Source of the DNA: Paenibacillus luteus | GTDB taxonomy: Bacteria; Bacillota; Bacilli; Paenibacillales; Paenibacillaceae | Length of the DNA: 64,000 bases | Reading direction: 5' to 3' | NCBI RefSeq assembly: GCF_006542765.1 | Contig: NZ_SKCD01000002.1 | Span: forward strand, 124,001-188,000 | Shown here: piece by piece, positions 1-7,572 of the stretch | Layout of the letters: every line of letters begins with the position of its first letter | How positions within the stretch are numbered: position 1 is the first letter of the stretch | Made by a program: the position numbers and the translations under genes | The notes under the pieces: model-generated | Told to the model about the DNA's origin: nothing | Seen by the model: only the letters and a program-made list of their open reading frames with translations | Databases searched by the model: none

Positions 1-132
1 GTTCCAATTCGTTAAGCTGTACCAAACGCCCCCAAAGGCAGGAGCGATGGTAAACACAGCATAAAATAATAAGGCCGGCAGTACGAAGGCTAGAAGGATG
101 ACTGTTTGCTTGTTTTTTCTGAGAACGCTCAT
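1..132 (-). CDS. Sugar ABC transporter permease, N-terminal part (gene continues past left edge)
   Basis: Only the first 44 codons are present. They start MSVLRKNKQTVILLAF and continue with a hydrophobic segment and the motif GGVWYSLTNWN, typical of the N-terminus of MalF/UgpA-type carbohydrate ABC permeases. The gene lies 32 bp downstream of the sugar-binding lipoprotein gene on the same strand, so the two are almost certainly one operon: the lipoprotein captures substrate outside and this protein forms half of the membrane channel. The family is clear from the opening segment and context; the substrate cannot be told from this piece. Confidence 0.8.
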   Translation of the reverse strand, partial: MSVLRKNKQTVILLAFVLPALLFYAVFTIAPAFGGVWYSLTNWN

Positions 133-164
133 CTTCGTCACTCCTAATCAGTCATTGGCCCTCG

Positions 165-1436
165 TTATTTCGCACTTTGAACCGCAGTAGCCCACGCCTT
201 ATCCATGCTGCTGATAAACTGGTCCTTCGTCACTTCTTTGGCAAAATAGCTCTGAAGCAGCTTCGCCTGCTCGTCAGTTACGCCATTAGGCAGCTTCAAA
301 TCTTGATAGGCCTTGCCTTGTGCCACATATTCCGATGCTTCATTAACCCATGGGAATACCTCATACTGATGCACGCTGGAAACAGGGTTGAATTTCAATT
401 CTTGGAACAACGTGGAGGAATCCTTCTCGTCATAGAAGTAGTTGAGCAAATCCAGCGCGACTTCTTTGTTTTTGCTCGTTTTGGATACAGCTAGCGTAGT
501 GGAAGTAGACAAATTGATCATCGTACCTGCTGCATTATTGCTGACAGGAAGCGGGGCAACCCCAAATTCCATCTCAGGGTTAACCTTTAGAATCGTCTCC
601 GCATTCCAAGGCCCCTGTACCCACATGGCCGCCTTGCCATTCGCAAAATCAGTAGAGCCCGCTTCGTTTCCAACCTCGAACGGTTTTGCGGTGCCATTTT
701 CCATAATGAGATCGATGATATTAAAAATGTCTGACACATCGGCGTAGGAAGCCTCGCCTTTGTTCATCTTCTCAATCCAGTCCTTATGCTCGGATGACAC
801 GATTCCGCCTAGCGACAAAGCAGTCATCAGCTGCGGAACCCATGATTCCTGGAAGGCCAGCAGAAACGGCTTCTTATCCGCCTGCTTCAGCTTCTCCACA
901 ACCGCTTTCATTTCATCAAGCGTTTGCGGCGGTGTCAAGCCAAGCTCACTGAACATCTTCTTGTTGTACAGATATCCCCATGACAAGCTCTCCAACGGCA
1001 GCGCTATAATGCGTCCCTCATTCATCACCGTATTTTTTACCGTATCGTATAAGGTTTCCGTTGCCGGCTGGCCCGTAAGGTCCTCCAAATACCCGGCTTT
1101 GTCATACGTGCTCAAATCATTCGCATGAACGTCAAAGATGTCAGGCGCATCGTTCGACGCCAGTCTTGCTTGCAGCACCTGCTTAGCCTGATCAGGATTC
1201 GGCATTTCCAAGTCAATGGTGACTTCAATATTTTTCTCCGCAAGCTCCTTCGCTTTGAACTGCTCGAAGTATTTCTCGAATTGATCCTTGAATCTTGGCG
1301 AACCGATCTGAACCTTCAATTCCACCTTCTGTACTTTCGATCCTTTAGGATTGTTACCTTCATCATTCGAGCCGCAAGCAGCAAGCGACGTGACCAGCAG
1401 TGCACTAGCTAGACCAAGATAAAGCGTTTTCTTCAT
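165..1436 (-). CDS. Extracellular sugar-binding lipoprotein (family 1 solute-binding protein)
   Basis: 423 aa. The chosen ATG follows a strong GGGGGGA ribosome site; an in-frame start 63 nt upstream has none. The N-terminus is a lipoprotein signal with lipobox LAAC, so Cys21 would be lipidated and the protein anchored outside the membrane. The body resembles MalE/MsmE-type binding proteins (segments LASNDAPDIF, ALPLESLSWGYLYNK, GKAAMWVQGPWN). It would deliver an oligosaccharide or sugar to the permease that starts 32 bp downstream. The YesM/YesN-like two-component genes lie just upstream on the same strand and probably control it, a common arrangement in Paenibacillus. A 17-bp site before its promoter is shared with the kinase operon. 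Substrate unknown. Confidence 0.9.
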   Translation of the reverse strand: MKKTLYLGLASALLVTSLAACGSNDEGNNPKGSKVQKVELKVQIGSPRFKDQFEKYFEQFKAKELAEKNIEVTIDLEMPNPDQAKQVLQARLASNDAPDIFDVHANDLSTYDKAGYLEDLTGQPATETLYDTVKNTVMNEGRIIALPLESLSWGYLYNKKMFSELGLTPPQTLDEMKAVVEKLKQADKKPFLLAFQESWVPQLMTALSLGGIVSSEHKDWIEKMNKGEASYADVSDIFNIIDLIMENGTAKPFEVGNEAGSTDFANGKAAMWVQGPWNAETILKVNPEMEFGVAPLPVSNNAAGTMINLSTSTTLAVSKTSKNKEVALDLLNYFYDEKDSSTLFQELKFNPVSSVHQYEVFPWVNEASEYVAQGKAYQDLKLPNGVTDEQAKLLQSYFAKEVTKDQFISSMDKAWATAVQSAK

Positions 1437-1470
1437 GTTGAGTCCCCCCTGTTTGTTTGGTAGCCTCTTC

Positions 1471-1537
1471 AGTATAGTCAGGCAGGAAGCAGGAAGCATT
1501 ACAACCGATTAGCGGCTTTTATTGCACAATATTGATA
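1471..1537 (-). promoter_or_regulatory. Promoter region of the sugar-binding gene with a 17-bp site shared with the kinase operon
   Basis: On the minus strand, TATCAATATTGTGCAAT (1537-1521) is followed after 44 nt by a -10 like TATACT (1476-1471). The same 17-mer occurs 43 nt before a TACACT box upstream of the kinase gene. No good -35 box is visible, which fits an activator-dependent promoter. The natural candidate is the adjacent AraC-type response regulator; this is inference. Confidence 0.6.
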
Positions 1538-1542
1538 GCGCT

Positions 1543-2634
1543 TTAATCCTCTTTTCCCGCTTTCTTGGCCTCGCCTGGCGTCACGCCAAAATGTTTTTTG
1601 AACACTCGGTGGAAATACGGAAGCTCCGGGTATCCGGTCAGTTGTGCGACTTCTTTGATCGATATATGAGGCTGAAGCAGTAATTCTCCAGCCTTCTCCA
1701 TGCGCTTACGGATGATATATTCCGTCAGATTCTCTCCGACTGCCGCTTTGAATGTACGGCTCAGATGCTCCTTGCTGACATAAAATTGCAGGGCAACGCT
1801 TTCAAGCGCGATGGGATCTAAAAAGTGGCAGTCCAAGTAGTTTTTCACCTCGGCAATAACAAGGCTCCCTTTCGTTTTCTGGATTGCCTCGATTTTATCT
1901 ATTGCTTCGCACCAGAGAGTGCCTATATTCCTTAATGCCTCCGCTATTCCTGCGTAAGGGACGCTTATCTTTTGCCGAGTAGTTAGCAACAGGTTATCGG
2001 ATTCGTATTGGATTAGAAAGTGTCCAAGCAAAGCTTCAAAATCAGCGACCAGCCTCTCCAATTGCTCCCCGCTAAGCCCTTCAGGATACGCCTCGTTTAT
2101 AAAGCGTTCCATTTTGCCCAATGCCTGCAGCACCGCTGGTTTGTTCAGCTCAAATAAACCGGCAAGCGCACGCTGCTTAAGCGCTGAGTAACGATCTGTT
2201 TCAGGCACGCTTGAGAACTGAAGCAACGGCTGCAGCAGCATGACTGCCGGCTTGCTCTCCGCACCAAGCTCCTCGACACATTTTTGCAAAGCACTATTTA
2301 GCTCCATAGGATCAACCGGCTTCAGCAAATACTCCACGGCCCTGGATCGAATGGCCTGCTTGAGATAGATGAAATCGTCATACCCACTCATCACAATGAT
2401 CTTCAATAACGGGAACTGATCATTGATTTGTTTTAGCAGTTCCACCCCGTCCACGCCTGGCATGCGCATATCCGTAATGATAATTTGGGGAGCAAGCTCG
2501 TGAATAAGACGCAGCCCAGACTTGCCATCCTCTGCCTCCCCTGCGATGAAAAGCTGCAGGCGTTCCCATTCTCCTAACGCTTTAATGACCTCTCTAGCCC
2601 AAGGCTCGTCATCGATAATTAATACTTTATTCAT
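1543..2634 (-). CDS. AraC-type response regulator (YesN-like)
   Basis: 363 aa. Residues 1-120 form a receiver domain: acidic pair D8/D9, phospho-acceptor D55 in TDMRMPG, and the lysine in LLKPVD. The C-terminal 100 residues are an AraC-type double helix-turn-helix (YVSKEHLSRTFKAAVG, VAQLTGYPELPYFHRVFKK). It overlaps the end of the histidine kinase gene by 8 nt, so the pair is co-transcribed and translationally coupled. YesN-family regulators usually activate the neighbouring carbohydrate ABC operon. Two identical 17-bp sequences, one before the kinase gene and one before the sugar-binding gene, are good candidates for its binding sites. Confidence 0.92.
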   Translation of the reverse strand: MNKVLIIDDEPWAREVIKALGEWERLQLFIAGEAEDGKSGLRLIHELAPQIIITDMRMPGVDGVELLKQINDQFPLLKIIVMSGYDDFIYLKQAIRSRAVEYLLKPVDPMELNSALQKCVEELGAESKPAVMLLQPLLQFSSVPETDRYSALKQRALAGLFELNKPAVLQALGKMERFINEAYPEGLSGEQLERLVADFEALLGHFLIQYESDNLLLTTRQKISVPYAGIAEALRNIGTLWCEAIDKIEAIQKTKGSLVIAEVKNYLDCHFLDPIALESVALQFYVSKEHLSRTFKAAVGENLTEYIIRKRMEKAGELLLQPHISIKEVAQLTGYPELPYFHRVFKKHFGVTPGEAKKAGKED

Positions 2635-4405
2635 GCTGTTCCCCCTTCCATGGCAAAGGCAGCTTAAGTGCTAGCAAAGTTCCTTGTCCAGGCCTGCTGA
2701 ATATCCGTAGTGAAGTACTCTCGCCAAAATGCAGCTTCAGCCTTGAGTTGACGTTTTGCAAACCAATTCCTTTGCGGATTTGCGGCTTCTCCTTCTCCAG
2801 CACTGTCCGGTCAAATTTAAGTGCGCCACCTTCCTTTAACCCCGCACGCAGCATGCTGAGGCGCTCCTTATCCATCCCTGCCCCGTTGTCCAAAATAAAG
2901 ATAGCCATATGGTTCTTGATCGCCTTCACCCTAATTTTAATTTCCCAGCTTCCTTCCTTCGGCTGCAGTCCATGCTCGAAAGCATTTTCGACGAGCGGCT
3001 GCAGCGTAAATCTAGGCAAATGGACACCGCGTCCTGAACCATCGTACTCGATGGTAACCGTACAGCGTCCGGTAAAACGCTGCTCTTGAATGAACAAATA
3101 ATTACGAATATGCTTCAACTCATCTTCCAGGGTGGCTGCATCATATCCGGAGCTTATCGAGTATCGCAGCAAATCGCCAATCACTTGCGTTATTTTATAA
3201 ATTTCAGGAGCTCCTTTGACTAGTGCTATGCCCCCGATCAGATTCAGCGTATTATTCAAAAAATGAGGGTTAATCTGTGCTTGAAGAGCCATCAACTGCG
3301 CGTTCTTCACCTCTATCTCCTTCTGGTATTCGTTCTCAACGAGCTCCTTCATCCGCTGCATCATGGAATTGTAACCTCTCTCCAGCAGCCCGATTTCATC
3401 CTGGCTTTGGACTGAGGTTAGCTCAAACTGCTGGATTGGCGTTAGCCGCATCGTCCTTGCTAACGAGACAATCGGCCTTGTAATGCGAAGCGATACCATA
3501 ATGGAAAGGATAATCGATGCAAGCGCAAAGAGGAGACCTGTAATAATACCCGCTCTAACCGTATTGTTAGCGCTCTCAGTAATCGTCGTAATCGGCAGCG
3601 CTTTAATAAGCGTTAGTTCCCCATCATCGACACGTTTGCTGAAAATATAGTAGCTGTCTGTTTTCTTGATTTCCAATTCTTTATTCAATAATGGACCATA
3701 GCTCAAAATATCGTTGAGTGGCGACAAGCTCTGTTCCATCGTGGAGCCCGAAAGCAGTTCCCCCTCATCGTTGATTAGGAATACCGAGCTGTCATCCTCC
3801 GATTTCAAAATCGTGCTCACTTCCTTCCAAACATCCTTATTGATACGGATAGAAAGTCCACCAAGCAAATGCTGATCCGCAAATTGGTTCATGCTGTGAA
3901 AGGCATAGATTCCGGTACCGGATTGTTTGAAATAAAGGTTGATCGGCGCTTGCAGCAGCCGGTTCCAATTCCCTTTCTGAATATCAAGCGAATAAATAAG
4001 TCCGCTGCTTGCATAATTAACGGAATAAACCTTGTGGCTCTGGTGAGTATAGAGTGCCAGCTCATCTATTTTTTTGGAGTTTGCATAAAAGGCCTTTGTT
4101 AAAGTTTCCTGAATATACTTTTGCGTTCGAAATTGTCCACCTCCGTTCTGAGCATCGACCGTATTTAAACCTTCAATCAAGGACTCATTCACTTGAAGCG
4201 AATAAAACAAAACATCAATTTGCCGAATCAACTCATCCAAATATTGATCCGCCCACATCATGCGAGAACGATTGGCGTCAATAATTTCCTTCTCCACCGA
4301 ATTGCGAGTATTGTTGGTCGCAATCCAGGTGACTGTCAGCACAGGCAGCGTAGTCAGACAAATCATAAGCAGCATTAGCCTATATCGGATGCTGGTGCGT
4401 TTCAT
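2627..4405 (-). CDS. Membrane sensor histidine kinase (YesM-like)
   Basis: 592 aa from the ATG after GAGGGGTGAGG; a GTG three codons upstream is possible. One membrane segment near residues 10-30 and another near 285-305 flank an extracellular sensor region (dCache-like by size). A HAMP region follows, then the His_kinase domain with the YesM-type H-box QINPHFLNNTLN and a HATPase domain with the glycine motif GIGLQNVNSR. It should autophosphorylate in response to an external carbohydrate or wall signal and pass phosphate to the overlapping AraC-type regulator. Confidence 0.9.
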   Translation of the reverse strand: MKRTSIRYRLMLLMICLTTLPVLTVTWIATNNTRNSVEKEIIDANRSRMMWADQYLDELIRQIDVLFYSLQVNESLIEGLNTVDAQNGGGQFRTQKYIQETLTKAFYANSKKIDELALYTHQSHKVYSVNYASSGLIYSLDIQKGNWNRLLQAPINLYFKQSGTGIYAFHSMNQFADQHLLGGLSIRINKDVWKEVSTILKSEDDSSVFLINDEGELLSGSTMEQSLSPLNDILSYGPLLNKELEIKKTDSYYIFSKRVDDGELTLIKALPITTITESANNTVRAGIITGLLFALASIILSIMVSLRITRPIVSLARTMRLTPIQQFELTSVQSQDEIGLLERGYNSMMQRMKELVENEYQKEIEVKNAQLMALQAQINPHFLNNTLNLIGGIALVKGAPEIYKITQVIGDLLRYSISSGYDAATLEDELKHIRNYLFIQEQRFTGRCTVTIEYDGSGRGVHLPRFTLQPLVENAFEHGLQPKEGSWEIKIRVKAIKNHMAIFILDNGAGMDKERLSMLRAGLKEGGALKFDRTVLEKEKPQIRKGIGLQNVNSRLKLHFGESTSLRIFSRPGQGTLLALKLPLPWKGEQHE

Positions 4406-4447
4406 TTTCCTCACCCCTCTCTATCACGCGCACATTGATCTGATCCC

Positions 4448-4513
4448 AGTGTACCAAATCAATAAGCTGAATCATTGGATTGATTTAGCCATTAGTATTG
4501 CACAATATTGATA
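4448..4513 (-). promoter_or_regulatory. Promoter region of the kinase/regulator operon with 17-bp shared site
   Basis: The minus-strand 17-mer TATCAATATTGTGCAAT (4513-4497) lies 43 nt upstream of TACACT (4453-4448), which is about 43 nt before the kinase start codon. The layout copies that at 1471-1537. The element contains ATTG/CAAT half-sites, including the palindrome CAATATTG. Likely an autoregulatory binding site. Confidence 0.55.
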
Positions 4514-4641
4514 CCTAGCATTCTTATCTTATTTGCCTATTCGAAACCTCTCAACATCTGTCTCGCAAGGCACTAGCACAAGCATATTATAAGGGAGATT
4601 CATATTGTATAGAAGACTACTAGGGAAAGGAGCTGACAACA

Positions 4642-4950
4642 TTGTCTTGCAGACCATTTTGTCCGACAGTCCGAGTATACGATCCGCCAGTAACGGTAAT
4701 TAATGATGTTTTCCATCCACAAATCGTAGAGGTTGTTCATCAAGTAAACGTTGTATCCCGCCATCACTGCGTCCCTGTTGAAAAACATTTCTATCAATAT
4801 TGCTATCAAAACGAAAATGCATCTGAACAAGAGCACCGCTCTAACCGCTCTAACCGTTCAAATCGTTCGAATCGTTCCCATAAACATCACAAAAGCGGTA
4901 AATCTCATATCTCCAAAATTGCCAAAGCAAAAAAGAGATCAAGTAAATAG
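4642..4950 (+). CDS. CotD-like spore coat protein with Ser-Asn-Arg repeats
   Basis: 102 aa, TTG start nine bases after AAAGGAG. The N-terminal half has the pattern of small CotD-like coat proteins: paired cysteines (SCRPFCPT), YDPPVT, FHPQIVEVV and a HHC motif. The C-terminal half is basic low complexity with four SNR repeats followed by His/Lys/Ser-rich sequence. A paralogue with the same core is at 16682-16972. A CATATTATA element at 4583-4591 fits the sigma-K -10 pattern CATA-N3-TA, consistent with mother-cell expression, but I found no convincing -35. Function inferred: structural coat component. Confidence 0.75.
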   Translation: MSCRPFCPTVRVYDPPVTVINDVFHPQIVEVVHQVNVVSRHHCVPVEKHFYQYCYQNENASEQEHRSNRSNRSNRSNRSHKHHKSGKSHISKIAKAKKRSSK

Positions 4951-4975
4951 CAACTTTTGCTTCTGGTATGCATGC

Positions 4976-5008
4976 GAAAGAGAGCACTGCCTTTCAGTGC
5001 TCTCTTTC
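4976..5008 (+). terminator. Intrinsic terminator after the CotD-like gene
   Basis: A perfect 14-bp stem (GAAAGAGAGCACTG with its complement) and a 5-nt loop, followed by pyrimidine-rich sequence, 26 bp after the stop codon. Confidence 0.85.
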
Positions 5009-5046
5009 TACTTTTCTAGATTGTTTTTTACCCCACCGTTGTACAC

Positions 5047-5069
5047 AAAAAAAAGACCCATTCCGGTCT
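5047..5069 (-). terminator. Intrinsic terminator of the 86-aa gene
   Basis: On the minus strand, AGACC pairs with GGTCT around a 6-nt loop, followed by eight T residues. It stands about 37 bp after the stop codon at 5106. Confidence 0.65.
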
Positions 5070-5105
5070 CTTTTCTTTGAAATCAACGTTGAAACGAACC
5101 ATTGA

Positions 5106-5366
5106 TTAATAATAGGATTCCTTCCGCATTTCTGTAAAATGAAATAGTCCCGAACGATGATTGGAAGATCTGATTTTCTCGATGATTTCGCATAAATAAA
5201 CCATCGCGTCAGTATCTCTCGTCGACGAGGCGATCTGATATAGGGTGTTAAAGCTTCCAAGGGCATTTTCTTTGTTAACAGCCCCTGTCTTCAGGTTCAT
5301 TAAGACGCGCTCGATTTCGCTGTTAACGAACCATACAATTCTTTTTTTCAGATTTGAATTAATCAT
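5106..5366 (-). CDS. Small protein of unknown function, 86 aa
   Basis: The start (MINSNLKKR) is chosen because GGAGGG precedes it with good spacing; the longer reading frame to 5465 has no ribosome site. The predicted protein is soluble, mostly helical and mixed-charge, with no Cys and no signal peptide. I do not recognise a family. It has its own terminator downstream and stands alone between the coat gene and the lipoprotein region. Confidence 0.6.
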   Translation of the reverse strand: MINSNLKKRIVWFVNSEIERVLMNLKTGAVNKENALGSFNTLYQIASSTRDTDAMVYLCEIIEKIRSSNHRSGLFHFTEMRKESYY

Positions 5367-5523
5367 GAGCAACCCTCCGCTGTCAATGAAATAGTACCTG
5401 TTAAGTATAGCTCGTTGACAACTAAAACTCTGTCGAAGCACGTAGTCGAATAAAATTTTTTTCATCCAAATTCATGTCGATTAATTTATACAGATCACCC
5501 CGATCAGAGGGACCATCGTAGAG

Positions 5524-5637
5524 TTAAAGGACAACTTCCAGCTTATTGACATCTACCGCACAGCCAGTAATTTCAATATTCAATTGCCCTGCAGTTCTTT
5601 TCACCGTCAACTAATGGTACACAATTACTGTTCTCAT
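5524..5637 (-). pseudogene. Small reading frame with strong ribosome site but an amber codon at position 9
   Basis: GGGGAGGTACATTT precedes ATG, then eight codons (MRTVIVYH), TAG, and 28 further in-frame codons ending LNIEITGCAVDVNKLEVVL before TAA. The sequence after TAG looks protein-like. It could be a gene broken by a point mutation, a short peptide plus a second frame starting at the TTG or GTG just after TAG, or readthrough. It lies 17 bp downstream of the lipoprotein gene on the same strand. Confidence 0.35.
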
Positions 5638-5654
5638 AAATGTACCTCCCCATT

Positions 5655-6278
5655 TTAGTCCGATAGCGATATCTTAAAAACGATGGCCCATTTTACATCT
5701 TTGAGCATTTCCTGCGTGAATGAGACGGTTTGCATGCCATTCTCAGATGCTTGCATCCCCCATACGGCAGCCTCTTCCGCTTCATCGATGACCAATTCAT
5801 TATTGCCCAGCACGATTGGCATACTTGAGCTCACCGCAATGTCAGCTGTAACCTCATATTCCGTGCTTGATGTTCCACCTTGATCATTTAATGCCACCGT
5901 CACATTGTATTTGGTCTTTTTGGGGGTAATCTCATCCGTCTGTTGTTTGACAGAAACGACTAATTCACCATCCATAACTCTATCCCCGTTTTGGGATTGT
6001 TGAAGGGCAGAGCTTAATGAAGATTGCTCTGGCTCTTTTAGCGCTCCGTTTTCCCATACTTCCATACTTACCCGAACGTTTGACTTTGTCCCTTTATAGT
6101 TCAGTTTAACGGCTCCCGACATCGACCCTAGAAACGGCTGATACCGCTTGGCATCCCCTTCAAACAATTCAAAGGGTTTAACGGTCAAGACCCCACTTTT
6201 TTCGGAGCTTGCCTCCGAGCACCCTGATAAAACCACCAATAACATAATGACGGAACAGACCATTCGTAAAAATTTCAA
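5655..6278 (-). CDS. Putative lipoprotein of unknown function
   Basis: 207 aa with a TTG start behind AAGGGGATGAAGAA. The N-terminus is a clear lipoprotein signal: MKFLRMVC, a hydrophobic stretch, then lipobox LSGC with the acceptor Cys at residue 20. The remainder is beta-rich with no recognisable catalytic motif. It is probably anchored to the outer face of the membrane. Its upstream neighbour is gene debris and its downstream neighbour the amber-interrupted small frame, so context gives no function. Confidence 0.75.
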   Translation of the reverse strand: MKFLRMVCSVIMLLVVLSGCSEASSEKSGVLTVKPFELFEGDAKRYQPFLGSMSGAVKLNYKGTKSNVRVSMEVWENGALKEPEQSSLSSALQQSQNGDRVMDGELVVSVKQQTDEITPKKTKYNVTVALNDQGGTSSTEYEVTADIAVSSSMPIVLGNNELVIDEAEEAAVWGMQASENGMQTVSFTQEMLKDVKWAIVFKISLSD

Positions 6279-6306
6279 TTCTTCATCCCCTTAATCCAAA
6301 TCGATG

Positions 6307-6471
6307 CTATATATTTGAAGTACATAACTTAAAATACAAATTTTTCCGCTGCATGAGTTCATCATGGGTTCCCTCTTCAACGATCCTTCCGCTTTCCATC
6401 ACAACTATGCGGTTAGCGAGCCTCGCTAATTCCATTTTATAGGTAATATTGTTTGCTCCGTTTATGTTAGA
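6307..6471 (-). pseudogene. C-terminal remnant of an ABC transporter ATPase
   Basis: The final 40 or so codons read LARLANRIVVMESGRIVEEG followed by THDELMQRKNLYFKLCTSNI and stop. This is the end of an exporter-type ABC ATPase (the segment after the H-loop). No Walker A, signature or Walker B motif exists upstream: the reading frame continues into unrelated sequence. It is the relic of a gene whose first part was deleted. Confidence 0.75.
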
Positions 6472-6531
6472 AAACCAGTCTTTAAGCTGATCGGAAGACG
6501 GAGTACCATCCGTTATTGCGATAACTTTTGG

Positions 6532-6654
6532 CAGCTGCACTCGGGCTATACGAAGTCGGAGCCCTATTATTTTGAATGGATTGACGGTGATTTGGCGCAA
6601 GAGGATTATGGAGAAATGGATCTCTATAACCCTGTCACTTCTTCGCAGCAATGA
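6532..6654 (+). pseudogene. C-terminal fragment of an unidentified plus-strand gene
   Basis: In the plus frame from 6532 the sequence reads QLHSGYTKSEPYYFEW, then about 24 acidic, protein-like codons ending YNPVTSSQQ and TGA. No start codon with a ribosome site precedes it in frame and the upstream bases look unrelated. Its end overlaps the end of the convergent methyltransferase gene by about 20 nt. Probably the tail of a gene lost at a rearrangement joint. I do not recognise the family. Confidence 0.4.
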
Positions 6655-7213
6655 TTAATCCTGTAGACCAATTGATCTTGGTGAGGATAAGATCTTCCCT
6701 GCTATCCAAGTATTGAATCAGATGCTCCACTTTGCCAGCATGCCCCTCCGACCAGGTAGATACCGGGATTAAATCATCAATAATATACAATCCACCTGGG
6801 CTGAGCAATGCTAATGTCTCGTCGAGCGTATTGTATTTTCCTGGCCAAGTATCTGCAAAAATAAAATCAAATGTATGGCCTTTAAATTCTTTTATAAATA
6901 CGGTCCCATCCATAGTGAAAAACTGCACTCTTGAATCGCTGCCTAGATGCGTTCTAGCTATATTATGCAGCGATTCATCAAGCTCCACCGTCAATAACGA
7001 GGATGCGGCGTCCATGCCGTCCAAAATCCAACTCGTTGATAACCCCGCACCGGTCCCTAGTTCCAGTAATCTCCCACGCTCACATGATCCTGCTAAAGTT
7101 CTTAATAAACTACCCGTCTCCAGATCGCAGGACATCTTAAAGCCAGCCGCTTCAGCATCCGCAGCAATGGCTTCCGCTTTCATCGGTTTCTTTATGTTTT
7201 GAGTCCATAACAT
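6635..7213 (-). CDS. Class I SAM-dependent methyltransferase (O-methyltransferase-like)
   Basis: 192 aa. SAM-binding motif I is LLELGTGAGLST, an acidic residue for the ribose follows in TVELDE, and FDFIFADTWPGKY plus LLSPGGLYIIDDL match the post-I and motif III region of small O-methyltransferases. The length suits the family. It stands alone with a 360-bp region upstream, and its 3' end runs into gene debris, so a former neighbour was probably lost. The methyl acceptor is unknown. Confidence 0.8.
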   Translation of the reverse strand: MLWTQNIKKPMKAEAIAADAEAAGFKMSCDLETGSLLRTLAGSCERGRLLELGTGAGLSTSWILDGMDAASSLLTVELDESLHNIARTHLGSDSRVQFFTMDGTVFIKEFKGHTFDFIFADTWPGKYNTLDETLALLSPGGLYIIDDLIPVSTWSEGHAGKVEHLIQYLDSREDLILTKINWSTGLIIAAKK

Positions 7214-7572
7214 GATTTAATACCGCCTTTTCTAATAGATATTAGCTTAAAATGATATGGTTTATATATTACCACATTCATACAAAAAAGGAGATTACTA
7301 TTTGCTTCAAACAAAAGATTTGTAGATCAATCATGTTTATGAATTGAAGAGTCATCTATACAAAAGGTTTAAAAACACTCCCCCATTTTAGCCATTTCGT
7401 ACAATAGATCCTTTACATCCTTTCTTTTTCATGTTAATTTTACTGACATAAACGTGAGTGATCACTTTCTACCTTGACGGTTAACGCTTATTTCACAGTG
7501 AAATATAAGAATTATATTACGTTAACTAACTTAAAAGGACTTATATAGCGAAAAAGAAAGGTGCTGGTATCT
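7214..7572. promoter_or_regulatory. Divergent intergenic region between the methyltransferase and the PucR gene
   Basis: No gene is visible. Two short palindromes lie on the PucR side: AGTGATCACT at 7457-7466 and TTTCACAGTGAAA at 7491-7503. A TTGACG sequence near 7474 lies between them. They are candidate regulator sites for the PucR gene; no -10 box is convincing. Confidence 0.35.

Noticed and set aside
4842..4878. Short tandem DNA repeat as a mobile or regulatory repeat
   Set aside because: It encodes the SNR repeats of the coat protein and stays in frame, so it is a coding repeat.
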